DNA of 64,000 nucleotides from Alloascoidea africana (Eukaryota; Ascomycota; Alloascoideomycetes; Alloascoideales; Alloascoideaceae), in NCBI GenBank assembly GCA_030581615.1, contig JAKTTT010000029.1, forward strand, positions 62,001 through 126,000. The letters run 5' to 3'. The notes beneath the pieces were generated by a model. That model saw nothing but the letters and a program-made list of their open reading frames with translations. It did no database searches and was not told the DNA's origin. Below are positions 10,153 through 20,027 of this stretch, piece by piece; the first letter of the stretch is position 1, and each line of letters starts with the position of its first letter. The translations under genes and the position numbers were made by a program.

Positions 10153-10634
10153 TGTTCGTTGAAGATTCTCTCTAATTTCCAATGGTTTATGAGAGACGTC
10201 CTTCCTAGGTTTTGCAAAAAATCGGGGAATGGAAGGAGCAGGGTAAGTACCTTGGTAGCCGAACCCCGATATGCAACTGGTTAGTTAAGATTAGGAACTG
10301 ATATCATCAGTTTGAGTACTTTCCTTAAGCTAGAGTTGCTTTTTGCACTTCTTTACACACACTCAGGAGACTTTTCTAATCGATCTTACTACAGAGGAGA
10401 GAAAGTAGGAATAAAAAAATTGGAGACTGGCATCAGTTTCTATATACAAAAGTAGTGAACCCTTTAATATGCCGTTTTTTGTGTGTCATTCATGCAATGA
10501 TCAATCTCTGACTGGGTTTTTCATAATCATAATCGTGTATCTTTTTTTTCGTGCTTGGTCATTAAATTCATAAAAGCAAAACCATAAATTCATTGGTATG
10601 ATTGTTGTGAAATAAGGATTGGCGATTGTAGTCG
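10153..10634. other. Intergenic between AIM9 and COA4
   Basis: Contains the AIM9 promoter side and the COA4 3' UTR (both genes on the minus strand). No RNA gene or repeat recognised. Confidence 0.5.
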
Positions 10635-11233
10635 TCAAGTTCTCCTTAATCGTTCTTCTATAACTTTTCGATCCAGATCCTTTGTCGAAGTACGAATGTT
10701 GTTTTGATGATTTTCCCAGCATATTTTGAACGCTTCCATCTATGCCATAGAGTTTTAGAATATAAAAACTGAGAAAGGAAAAAAATAGATAAAGGAAAGT
10801 TCATACTTCTTTTGTGCATTGTCTCCAATCTTTTGTATCAGCATGACACATTACAAGTTTGAAATTTTCATCTGTTTTGATACATTGTTAGTTTTATGTA
10901 CAGCTTTGTGATGCTTTAAGAAAAGATTAAACATACCTGCACAACCAGTCTTGTTGATTCTTTGATCCCTATATTTGATTAGTTAGTAAGAAAATTCTGT
11001 TTGGATTGGTGTAGTGAATTTCAGAATGCTTACCATTCATCAGGCTCATCATCATCATCATCGTCATCGTCATCGTCATCATCGTCGTCTTCGTCATTCT
11101 TTATCACTGGTTCTTCCAGGTCCTTGTCTTTGGCTTCATTTTTCGAGGAAGCAACCTCTGTTTTGGCTCTTATCTGTTGTGTTTCATCTTCAATCGATGA
11201 AGACTCAATTTCCTTCGTCGCTGTATTCCCCAT
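10635..11233 (-). CDS. COA4: Coa4-like twin CX9C cytochrome oxidase assembly factor, four exons
   Basis: Intermembrane-space factor needed for cytochrome c oxidase assembly. Spliced model: 11233-11034, 10968-10937, 10871-10807, 10739-10635, giving 133 residues. Donors are GTAAGC, GTATGT and GTATGA; branch sites TACTAAC and ACTAAC are visible in introns 1 and 2; frames join as phases 2, 1 and 0. The product contains DEPDEWDQRINKTGC followed by ENFKLVMC, then DWRQCTKEMEAFKICW. That gives two exact CX9C pairs and the family's DEW...TGC and DWRxC signatures. Upstream of DEW is an aspartate run encoded by a GAT/GAC triplet repeat. No single exon is longer than 200 bases, so the gene is easily missed. 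The exon 4 acceptor is chosen because only it restores the second CX9C pair. It is divergent from SCM3. Confidence 0.9.
11045..11093 (-). repeat. GAT/GAC trinucleotide repeat coding poly-Asp in COA4
   Basis: A run of ATC/GTC triplets on the plus strand reads as about 14 consecutive aspartates with a few Glu in COA4. It produces spurious poly-Ser and poly-His ORFs on the opposite strand. Confidence 0.8.
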
Positions 11234-11587
11234 TGCTTAAAGATCTCTGAAAGTGAAAGTGTGCTGATTCGAGTTAAGAAGTAAAACTTAAAAGCATCAC
11301 ACTACCCTATGGATTTTTACCTCGCCCAGGCACAACTGTCCCTACACGCCAGAACAAAATTTCAAAACTACTATGGAACTACTATTATACATCCTATATT
11401 CTATAGTACTCATAACTTCTGATCCACTGAATTTGATCTCCTCATGTTTCAATCTTGAAGGTCTCCCTGTGGTCCTACATTTACGCATGGTGCGTACATC
11501 TAGTCACATTGATTATCTGTGCTTTCTTCACGCTCATCACATCATCCTTCCCGGGACTTTGACTAGACCTGTACCACATCTGCGATA

Positions 11588-13831
11588 ATGGCACCGGTTC
11601 GTTCTTCCCCACACGCCAGTGTAAAGCGAAGGGTAGAGAGCCGGAAACGCGTATCCGGTCTTATCGAACTAAGTGAATACGATACCCTTTCGAAAAGAAA
11701 ATGTTGGAACGGCGATGACTTTGGGCTTGATGCAAGAGATAATGGTGGAAACAGTATTGAGAATGCAAACACAGAACATGAAAGTAGCACAGTACCAAAC
11801 AATACCGCAAATAACGACAATGCGATTTCTGCTTTGATTACAGATGGCAACCTTACGACTCCTTTTTCTTCCTATGATGCCTCTTCTCAATCATCAAGCG
11901 ATACGGTAGATCATGGTAGCCCTACGAAACACAGAGCAGTAACTCCAGCTTCTTCAGTATCTTCCCAAATAAGTGCTTACAATAATGCGAATGATTCGAA
12001 ACTTAGTCCCTCCAATCCTCTAAGTTTACACCGTCAGCAGATGGAATCAACGAAACGACTCAAAAACTCTTGGCTTTCTATTATAAACAAATATGAAAAT
12101 TATGGGATGGAAGATCAAGGTGATATAGTCGACCTAGCTACAGGTCAAATTATCAAAGACAATGGCCATCTTCAGTCTTTGGAACAGCCTTCAAAAGTTA
12201 GTATATGGGGGATGTTAAATGACCATGATGATCGAGTACAAAAACCCGTTGAGGGTAAAGAGTCCTCAAAGACAAGATCGGAAACAAAACTACGAAGAGC
12301 ATCGGAACCTTTAAGGAAACGAAGGAAAGTTGGTCGTGAGAATGCCTCGGTTCTCAATGAAGACGTGTTTGATAACCTCTTAACGCCTGCCACAACAAGA
12401 CTAATAACGGAGTCAAAAGTTCCAATGTCAACAGGCAAAATAGATGGGGTTCTGGATATTTCCCCAAGTTTGAGCTCACGATCCGCATGTGTGCGTAGGC
12501 TGAAAATGATGAAAAATAATACTGGGGGAAGCGAAGAAGGTGTGGAGAGCAATAATACCCCAAGTAAAAGTAATGGGGAAAAGAGTATGTTGGTTAGTGG
12601 TTTGGAGGATGAAGATGAAGGTGAGATTATCCCAACGGGAAGAAATCTAAAATTACAACATGAGAAGATGAGAAGAATAGCGGCATTGAGAAGGAAAGCG
12701 AAAAGAGAACACAGTATTATTGAAGTGCAGGAACCGTCAAAATCCTCGGAGATATCTGAAATCAAAAGCATACCCAAAAAGTCTGCTGTATCACAGAAAG
12801 TCTCTACAAGGAAAGCTAACCCCAAATCTCAACCAAACTTGATTAGTAAATCAAGCGATTCTCAAACCGTTAAAAGTAACACGATAAAGTCGGTTGAGAA
12901 TTCTCAAAAGCAAAAGAATACGAAAAACGGAAAATTACACAATCCCTTAGCTATACCGAAGAAGACATCTGTATCAGAGAATGCCTCTACAAATAAAACC
13001 AACTCAAAGCCTAAACCAAACTTGACTAGTACACCAGGAAACACTCAAACCGTTAAAGGAAAAACTACAATGTCAGTTGAGGATACTCAAAAGCAAAAGA
13101 ATACGAAAACTCGAAAATTATATGATCCTCTCTCTATGCCACAGATAAAGAAGCCAACAAGGCCGATAGATGAGGAATCTGATGGTTCTGGTAAGGTCAA
13201 GTTGAAGCCAAAGCCCAAGCCAGTATCAAAGTCAACACCAAAGCCAAAACCTCAGAAGCCCACTATTAATGAACCGACAAACAAGAAAGATGGCAAAAAA
13301 CAAATTCTATCAAGACCTAGTGTTTCAACATCAAATGATACACTAGGAAAATCGTTTGAGTCAAAAAGAAAGGAACCTGTCTCACGACTGCCGAAGAAAA
13401 GATCTTATCAGAATGAGATTTCGAAAGCACGGAAAGAGAGAGGAGAACAGGAACGAGTAGAAGTGAAACATGAAGAGGAAACGCTTATTTTCTCATTAAC
13501 GAATGGGAGAACCGTTGATCCAACGGACTATCTCCCGAAAAAACAATATCAGCAACAGCCTGAGTCTGGACTACGACAAGGATCCAGATCGTCTCTTCTA
13601 ATGAATCTGGGGAATATGGATTTTCGGGTTGGGTCTTTCAGATCGCGGCTGGCAAACAAAAAGCTGAGTGTGTGTAACAAAAATCTGCTTCCTCGACGGC
13701 AACACGCCAGTGCTTCTTCAAACTCGTTTGCTTACTCTCAGGCGCGAAATGAAGACGATAGCGATGGACACTCGCTGATGGCTAGTTTGACTCCGGAGCA
13801 GCGCAGTATGATTTACGATTTGACCAAATAG
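11588..13831 (+). CDS. SCM3: Scm3/HJURP-like CENP-A (Cse4) chaperone
   Basis: Probable centromeric-histone chaperone that deposits CENP-A nucleosomes. 747 residues, mostly charged and disordered; S. cerevisiae Scm3 is about 220 residues but other fungal Scm3 proteins are much longer. The identifying segment is at about residues 154-198: KRLKNSWLSIINKYENYG, then GDIVDLATGQIIKDNGHL. This matches the fungal Scm3 pattern of W..I..KYG, then D.VDL.TGEIV.DNGHL. Residues about 395-515 contain two imperfect copies of a roughly 60-residue unit (QTVK...SVE...QKQKNTK). The rest is Lys/Ser/Pro-rich, as in DNA-binding tails. Start: ATG at 11588, the first in frame. Divergent from COA4 across 354 bp with no striking motif. 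Function is inferred from the short motif. Confidence 0.72.
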   Translation: MAPVRSSPHASVKRRVESRKRVSGLIELSEYDTLSKRKCWNGDDFGLDARDNGGNSIENANTEHESSTVPNNTANNDNAISALITDGNLTTPFSSYDASSQSSSDTVDHGSPTKHRAVTPASSVSSQISAYNNANDSKLSPSNPLSLHRQQMESTKRLKNSWLSIINKYENYGMEDQGDIVDLATGQIIKDNGHLQSLEQPSKVSIWGMLNDHDDRVQKPVEGKESSKTRSETKLRRASEPLRKRRKVGRENASVLNEDVFDNLLTPATTRLITESKVPMSTGKIDGVLDISPSLSSRSACVRRLKMMKNNTGGSEEGVESNNTPSKSNGEKSMLVSGLEDEDEGEIIPTGRNLKLQHEKMRRIAALRRKAKREHSIIEVQEPSKSSEISEIKSIPKKSAVSQKVSTRKANPKSQPNLISKSSDSQTVKSNTIKSVENSQKQKNTKNGKLHNPLAIPKKTSVSENASTNKTNSKPKPNLTSTPGNTQTVKGKTTMSVEDTQKQKNTKTRKLYDPLSMPQIKKPTRPIDEESDGSGKVKLKPKPKPVSKSTPKPKPQKPTINEPTNKKDGKKQILSRPSVSTSNDTLGKSFESKRKEPVSRLPKKRSYQNEISKARKERGEQERVEVKHEEETLIFSLTNGRTVDPTDYLPKKQYQQQPESGLRQGSRSSLLMNLGNMDFRVGSFRSRLANKKLSVCNKNLLPRRQHASASSNSFAYSQARNEDDSDGHSLMASLTPEQRSMIYDLTK

Positions 13832-14010
13832 TCGATAGTATGGGTGTTTCTTGTGATAATAGTAGTTTAGCATTTTCGATGTAGGAAGGTTCCAGAAAGT
13901 AGACCACCAAACTAAAATCCAGTTAAATCCCAACCACCTTTACAACCTCCAGTGGTGTGTCTCCCTTGACTCGTTATAATTCCACAATTACCAATCACAG
14001 TTCTATTAAT

Positions 14011-15311
14011 ATGAGCGAAACAACAGCCACCGATTCCGCTCCCGCTGCGGGACCTCGTCCAAGAGTATACTTTGACATCACCATTGGTGATGAACCAAAG
14101 GGAAGAGTAGTCTTTGAGCTGGTGTGTATACATGATCTTACAACAGGCTTAGTTCCTCCTCCGTGTGCACAAGATTTGAGCGGCTTTTGCTAATTCTTAT
14201 TCTGCTAGTTCAATGACATTGTTCCCAAAACAGCAGAAAATTTTAGAGCTCTGTGTACTGGTGAGAAAGGTGTTGGGTCCTTGGGGAAACCGTTGCATTT
14301 TAAAGGCAGCACTTTCCATAGAGTCATCAAGGTTAGTATTATTCCCAACAGTTGAACACTAAAGCATGCTCCTCAGATACTAATCGCAAACAACTCTATT
14401 TTGTTTAGGACTTTATGATCCAAGGAGGTGACTTTACAGCCGGTAATGGAACAGGAGGGGAATCGATTTACGGAGAGAAATTCGAGGATGAAAACTTTGA
14501 ACTAAAGCATGAGAGCCCTTTCCTTCTCTCCATGGCAAATGCAGGTGCAAATACAAACGGGTCTCAATTTTTCGTGACAACTGTAAAGACTCCACATCTG
14601 GACGGGAAGCACGTTGTGTTTGGTAAACTTCTTGCAGGTAAAGGGGTTGTGCGGTCCATAGAGAGACAACCCGCGGATTCTGGAGACAAACCGTTGAAAC
14701 CTGTTGTCATTGCCGACTCGGGTGAGCTCTCTCCGGATGAGGTTGTTGAGAAGCGGGCTGTTGCCGATGATACGGGTGATGTATACGAAGAATTTCTCGA
14801 AGATGAGGAAAAAGTAGATGTCAACTCTCCAGAGTCTGTTTTCAAAGCGGTTACAGATATCAAAGAGATTGGAACAAAGTTGCTAAAAGAAGGCAATTTG
14901 AGCAGATCTTTTGAAAAATACACAAAGGCTACAGAATACTTGAAGGCATACTTCCCTGATGACCTGGCTGATGAGCATATTGTAACTTTAAATAAGCTCA
15001 AATCATCCTGCTATCTGAATCTGGCTCTGGTAGCCATGAAATTGAAAAAGGGAATCGAGACGGTGACTGCAGCAAATGAAGCATTGGAAGTAGAAGACAT
15101 TGATGAAAAGTCAAAAGCCAAGGCTCTCTACAGACGGGGCATGGGCAAGCTGGAACAACACGATGAGCCTTCTGCAATTGAGGACTTTGAAGAAGCACTG
15201 AAGTATTCTCCAGGAGACAAGGGAATTTTACAAGGAATTCAGCTTGCTAAAAAGAAGGAAAAGGCTAGAGTTCAGAAGGAAAAAGCAGCCTTTTCCAAGT
15301 TCTTTAGTTGA
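14011..15311 (+). CDS. CPR6: Cyclophilin-40 type peptidyl-prolyl isomerase with TPR domain (Cpr6/Cpr7)
   Basis: Cis-trans prolyl isomerase and Hsp90 co-chaperone. Three exons: 14011-14121, 14209-14331, 14409-15311; both introns are phase 0 with GTGTGT and GTTAGT donors. 378 residues (ScCpr6 371). The cyclophilin domain covers about residues 17-185. Active-site residues are visible: [14 protein letters not shown] (Arg, Phe, Gln) and SQFFVTT. The tryptophan that binds cyclosporin in CypA is His here ([13 protein letters not shown]), as is usual for Cyp40. The C-terminal half holds TPR repeats with [12 protein letters not shown], the carboxylate-clamp region that binds the Hsp90 MEEVD tail. It lies 179 bp after SCM3 on the same strand. 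Confidence 0.93.
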
Positions 15312-15888
15312 TCTATTCTGTCGATAGAAAAAAAGTATCCTCTTGTTAAAGTATTAAATAGCGGGCGATCTTAGGATCGTCGATTTTACATAGGTAAGAT
15401 GTCTATAACTTGTTCATGGTTGTTGTCATTATCTTTCCTTAATTACATTTCTTATCTAGATGGCAACAGAGAGAGTACAGATGTATTTTTCATTTGAATT
15501 TGGTCTCTCTTTTCTGTTTACCAGACTATTGATCAGAAACGCTCAGCTGTTTGTTCCTGTGAGCTGGTTGTCTGGTTTGGAAGGTGACTATTACACAACT
15601 ACATTACAGTGATCTGTCTTGTGAGACTTAGTTAAGTGGTACATACATTATCAATTATCTGTAGTTCATTCCTCAAATTTGTTCCGTCTTGTGAGACTTG
15701 AATGGTCACACCCCAAAGTAAAAATGGTAGATTATAAAGTGTGGTATAATTTTTTAAATAATTTTATATCATTTCTACGCAAGTAGAATCAGGCTCTATT
15801 GTCTCTGTTTTAAAATTTGTAGGAAATGGCAAGTAATGTTACAAATCTGGTCCTAAATTGCTCATGTCAAATCACATAATAAATTTGA
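15312..15888. other. Intergenic upstream of U6
   Basis: AT-rich, no gene. The 14-bp direct repeat GTCTTGTGAGACTT occurs at about 15617 and 15688. A related sequence in reverse orientation (CTCACAAGACTAG) occurs near 16430 beside the retroelement fossil, so this may be old LTR debris. Confidence 0.35.
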
Positions 15889-15896
15889 GTATATTA
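15889..15896 (+). promoter_or_regulatory. TATA box of the U6 snRNA gene
   Basis: GTATATTA about 25 bases before the U6 5' end, the spacing used by TFIIIB at yeast SNR6. Confidence 0.65.
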
Positions 15897-15913
15897 AGCT
15901 CAAACCTTTTTCT

Positions 15914-16015
15914 GGTGTCCTTCGGGACATTTGGTCAATTTGAAACGATACAGAGAAGATTAGCATGGCCCCTGCATAAGGATGACACGCTTTACAAAGA
16001 GATTTATCACGTTTT
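15914..16015 (+). ncRNA. SNR6: U6 spliceosomal snRNA
   Basis: Catalytic snRNA of the spliceosome, transcribed by RNA polymerase III. A 5' stem-loop (GTCC-TTCG-GGAC) is followed by ACATTTGGTCAATTTGAAAC, identical in style to yeast U6. Then come the invariant ACAGAGA box at 15950-15956, the AGC triad at 15962-15964, GGCCCCTGCATAAGGATGACAC and a 3' TTTACAAAGAGATTTAT, ending in a T run at 16012-16020 (terminator). Length about 102, as expected. The 5' nucleotide is uncertain by a few bases. Confidence 0.95.
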
Positions 16016-16020
16016 TTTTT
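16012..16020 (+). terminator. RNA polymerase III terminator of U6
   Basis: An uninterrupted run of nine T immediately after the conserved U6 3' end. Confidence 0.85.
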
Positions 16021-16150
16021 GAATTTTTTTCATCGAATCAATTCAAATTGAGGAAAAGCATTCCTTTTTCAAGTATTTGTAACCACAATTCTGTTCTTTT
16101 CATTATTTTAAAGGATTTTTGTAATTTGCTTAGTTTAGAATGTGTGACGG

Positions 16151-16163
16151 GGGTTCAATCCCC
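16151..16163 (+). promoter_or_regulatory. Extragenic B box downstream of U6 (TFIIIC site)
   Basis: GGGTTCAATCCCC fits the tRNA B-box consensus GGTTCRANYCC but has no tRNA around it. It lies about 135 bp after the U6 terminator, on the same strand. In S. cerevisiae SNR6 the essential B box is likewise about 120 bp downstream of the terminator. Arrangement seen; function inferred from that precedent. Confidence 0.75.
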
Positions 16164-16301
16164 GAGGTGTGCAGAGTATTTCTATTCCTTAGAATAAAAA
16201 TTAATAAAAAATAGATGGAACGCTTGAAACTATACAAATTCAACTCAAAGAATTTAAAAATTATAAACATAGCAAATAATTGGGGAAGTCTTGATTAATT
16301 C

Positions 16302-17520
16302 TCACGACCTCCATCTAGAGATTGTCTTGTTACTCAGTTTTCCGATGGCACAAAATAATTGAAAATTGTTATAAGGTTGCTATATGCAAGAGACTTTAAG
16401 TCACACAAAGACTACAAAGTCGCTTAGCTCACAAGACTAGAACAAAAGGAAAGGTTTAGTTGCTAAGTCGCCACAGACTAAAACACAAAGGAAAGGTTTA
16501 GTTGATAGCTACGAATATATAAGGAAGAGACTTGTCCCCTTCTAGTGAAAAGGTCAAGCTCATTTTAGACTACTATTTGTACTCTAGTAATACAAACCAG
16601 ATTCTACTTTGAAATCATTTCTTACACATATAATATGGAGGTCGTGCCCGGACTCCTCTACCTTTTTTTCACTCTCCTGGGATGGTTGGTAGCCAAACAA
16701 AATTACCTGGACCTTCCTCGAATTGGGCCAATCTCTATCTGCTTGTGATTGAAGATTGAAGGGAAGACACAACACCAACCCAACTATCTCTCGGAACAAC
16801 TAAGCACTCTGAAATACCTTCTATCCGCTATGGTAGTCATTGTCAACACTATCCCTCAATATCTTTCTTACGGGATTTTGTTGATCCGTCAAATCATGAC
16901 GCCATACACAGAAGTTTCCTTAACCGTAACTTCACGGGTACTGCAGGGAATCCGGTTCCTACACAGCGTTTTTACAGGACAACCGTTGACAGTGCGAGAA
17001 AGAGTGTGCTTCGTTGTGTTAGGCCTTAGTATACTTGCTTATGCCAGACAAAGTCTCAAGAAGAGAAAGGAAAAGAAGGAATCGTCTCCTCAGGCGACCG
17101 TCAACCTACCATATAAACTTAACCCAACCGTTTAAAACGATAAAGCCAAGGCCACTAATCACAATGAGCCTCGAGGATCAACAAGTTCTAAACGAGGAAG
17201 TTAATCGTTTACTTGCTAAAGGTTTTATTCAACAAGTTCCTTACACAGAAGCCTATAGCTTTCAGTTCGTCATCACTGGGAAGAAGAAAAGAGTGGTTAT
17301 TGATTACAGACAATTAAATCAAATCACTTCACGACGCTCGAAAGCTGTAGGCTTCTGTGTAAGGAACTTGTTGAATAAAACCTTTAGCAAGTAAACGATT
17401 AACTTCCTCGTTTAGAACTTGTTGATCCTCGAGGCTCATTTTGATTAGTGGCCTAGGCTCTATAGTTTTAAACGGTTGGGTTAAGTTTATATGGTAGTCG
17501 AATTCACTATGTTCAGGCAA
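16302..17520 (+). mobile_element. Broken Ty3/gypsy-type LTR retroelement fossil
   Basis: Fossil of a Ty3/gypsy-family element next to the U6 gene. A probable LTR runs from about 16367 (TGTTATAAGG) to about 16630; it includes a TATA-like ATATATAAGG and internal direct repeats (AAAGGAAAGGTTTAGTTG at about 16448 and 16490). Then come an unassigned coding-like stretch and, from about 17107, a short N-terminal reverse-transcriptase piece recognisable by RVVIDYRQLN. Part of that piece is repeated in inverted orientation downstream (separate entry). No protease, RNase H or integrase part and no second LTR were recognised. The element is clearly broken, with several breaks or rearrangements, and only a small part survives. 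The well-preserved inverted copy suggests it is not extremely old. Boundaries approximate. Confidence 0.7.
17106..17497. repeat. Inverted duplication inside the retroelement fossil
   Basis: Two arms of about 158 bp (17106-17263 and 17340-17497) are nearly perfect reverse complements separated by a 76-bp spacer. Both derive from the same part of the element. A transcript across this would fold into a long hairpin. Confidence 0.85.
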
Positions 17521-20027
17521 GGTGAACTCTCCTTCATATAAATTTGGTGCGACATATTAAAGATCAACTAGAAGAATCAAAAATAAGCAAATATCAAAAT
17601 GTTTCCCAATATAGGCTTTTTCAAGTTTTTTCAGGTTTTGTCGTTTTATTTTCATCTTAATTTTTGTTTTCTTTCCCTATGCATGAGCATAATGAGGGGT
17701 GCCATATACTTGGTAAATAGAGCATGGCAAGGATCTTTAAGACTGTATCCTTCTCGAAAAAATGGCTATCGGCGTCTAGATGTTTGACTACACAAAATGG
17801 TTACTTGGTATTATCATAAGGCTCTTGAGTTATTAGTATCACTCTTCTAGAAACGAAGCGCTGGTAGTTGGATAAGGACGATCTAAACATGGCTTAGACA
17901 GCCCTTTCCTACAACTAACAATAATAGATTCTAGAGCATTCACAACTATAGCAAACTTTTATTCCCCCACCAGGTTAGAATGGTCAGTTTTATTGATAAA
18001 GCAAGCAGGAAACAGGACGGGATACGTATTTCAGTTGCCAAATGGTGTTTTGTACGTTGAAGCTGCACCAAGTTGCAAAACATGCAATTGATTGCTTCTG
18101 ATCTTTGAATATACCCCAAAATTATGATGATTTATCAACTATGTTTACTTGACGATATTTCATTTGCTATTTGTTTTATTGTTGTCGTTCAGGCGTTCAT
18201 TTCCACTTGAATAGTAAGCTGTTCTTGTCTGTTAGAGATTAAACGATTGCGAGAGCTTTCTCATTCAATTCTCTCTGTAAGACGTCTCGACAACATCATG
18301 AAAAGTTCTCAATAACTATTCAGATGTTTTTTTTTCCTTCTTCTTGGCTGGAATCAAGCAAGGCGTAATATAGCGATCTTTGATGTCCTCAAAGACCATA
18401 CTTCTGGATAAGGTTTCGAGTTGCTTGCTTATGGTTGGGGCCAAGACTCAGGGTCACTGCTTATTTCCCCATGGTTTTTCCGAGGGTCAAGTATTCACAC
18501 AAGCAAAATGAATACCGACGATGCTTTATCGTGAAATGGTAGCACACCTAAAAAGAAATTTCGGATGTTCAATTGCGCAGTTGCAATAGACTTGAAGAAA
18601 TAACCATCCCATAGAGTCTTGGAAGTGGATGCCTCCACCTCAAAATCAAACCAAGTCAAACATTCTCCTACATATGCCAGTATCTGTATTTCGTATGCCA
18701 TCCGGGGAAACAACAAAAAAACCGCCTTCAAAAGATCTACAAACAAAAAATGGGGTTGAATAGCCAAGTCTGACTGACAAAAACACATCTACAAAAAATG
18801 GGGTTGAGCAGCCAAGTCTCAGCGGAAATTTCTAATAGTTTGCAATTTGGGGCTTTAGTTCACTAGCGCTACCGTAACTTTCCAGTGCATCATTCACGAG
18901 CCTGCATATAATGCTACTGCTGAACCTTTCAAAAGTGATACCTTCTCTAAAGTTGTAGGCTAGTAGCGAAGATGAAAGAAATTTTATGGAAAAAAAGAAG
19001 ATTGATGTAACCATAGTTGTGAAACTAGGTTCGGATTGACTTTCTAAATCAGGAATTCTAAGGGATTTGCAATAATGCGTATGTAGCACATTATCTTGAC
19101 GGTAGCGCTGACACATTTATGAGCAATTAATGGCGTTTGGTCCGTTTTCAGGAAGCACCGTTTAGTAGAACCCTTTAAGTTGAAGGGCTTACTTTTTTAT
19201 TCCTAACTGAAAGGTGTGTGTATCCTTGGATGGTGCCACCAAGAAAGACTAATGCTGGGAAAACATACTCATGGTTTGCTTTAAGCTTCCCCCATCAAAG
19301 TTTAAGTAAACCCAAACGGCGAAAAAAGAGTTGAGAACTGCATAAAGAGATCCTGAAAACGTCAATGATTCCCGTCGGAAATATTGGGAAAAAACTGTAG
19401 AGTAAAACGGTTAGAGGTGCCATTTTACGACTTGACCGCTCTTTCTACCTGTCTTTGTACCATTTTCCCACAAAAGAAAGCGATACCCTGGACATGTTAT
19501 CGATTTAATTAGTCATAATGTAGATTCGATTTTCCTGTTCAATTTGGGAAAAGTTCTTGACGTGTAGATACGGACAAATAAAAAACAGCAGGGAACACCG
19601 ATCTTATATTTAACTTGACAACCTTTTCGAACAAATATAGCTCTAAGTGCCCCCTTCCCAATAAAAACAATTAGAGTTAAGCTCCCCATCTGGTTTTTAT
19701 TTCTTCACGGCTTCTCTTGGAAAAGTCTGGACTTTTAACTGTCTAAGCTTTTTTTCTTTTACGTGTTGCACACTGGCAAAGAGAAAATCCGGTGGTCTGC
19801 TTTTAAAAATCAGATATACCCTTCGTCTCGTTTTTTTCCTTTTCATTTTGGTGATTCTTAGTTCTTTTCCGTTTGCTATTTGCCTCTTCTTTTGAAGACT
19901 TTTGTTATTCATTTTTTTGTCTTTTTCTCATTTCACACTGCATCTGTTTTTCTCTTTACGTGCGAACCAAGCGTTTAAGAGAATAGCTCAAGATAGTTTT
20001 ATATAACCAAAGAAAAAAGCAACCAAA
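17521..20027. other. 2.5 kb without a recognised gene
   Basis: AT-rich region between the element fossil and the PQ-loop gene. It holds an imperfect tandem duplication of about 40 bp at 18735-18825 (unit containing AAAAATGGGGTTGA.AGCCAAGTCT). Minus-strand ORFs at 18495-18788 and 18832-19116 have no recognisable similarity, although the first has protein-like composition. They could be remains of a decayed gene. The last 300 bp are presumably the promoter of the PQ-loop gene, with TTTTATATAA near 19998. Confidence 0.4.
18735..18825. repeat. Imperfect tandem duplication, about 40-bp unit
   Basis: Two adjacent copies begin CTACAAA...AAAAATGGGGTTGA and continue AGCCAAGTCT, with a few substitutions. 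Local slippage or a minisatellite seed; no function evident. Confidence 0.6.

Noticed and set aside
11001-11250. Poly-Ser and poly-His ORFs on the plus strand
   Set aside because: Antisense shadows of the poly-Asp tract of COA4.
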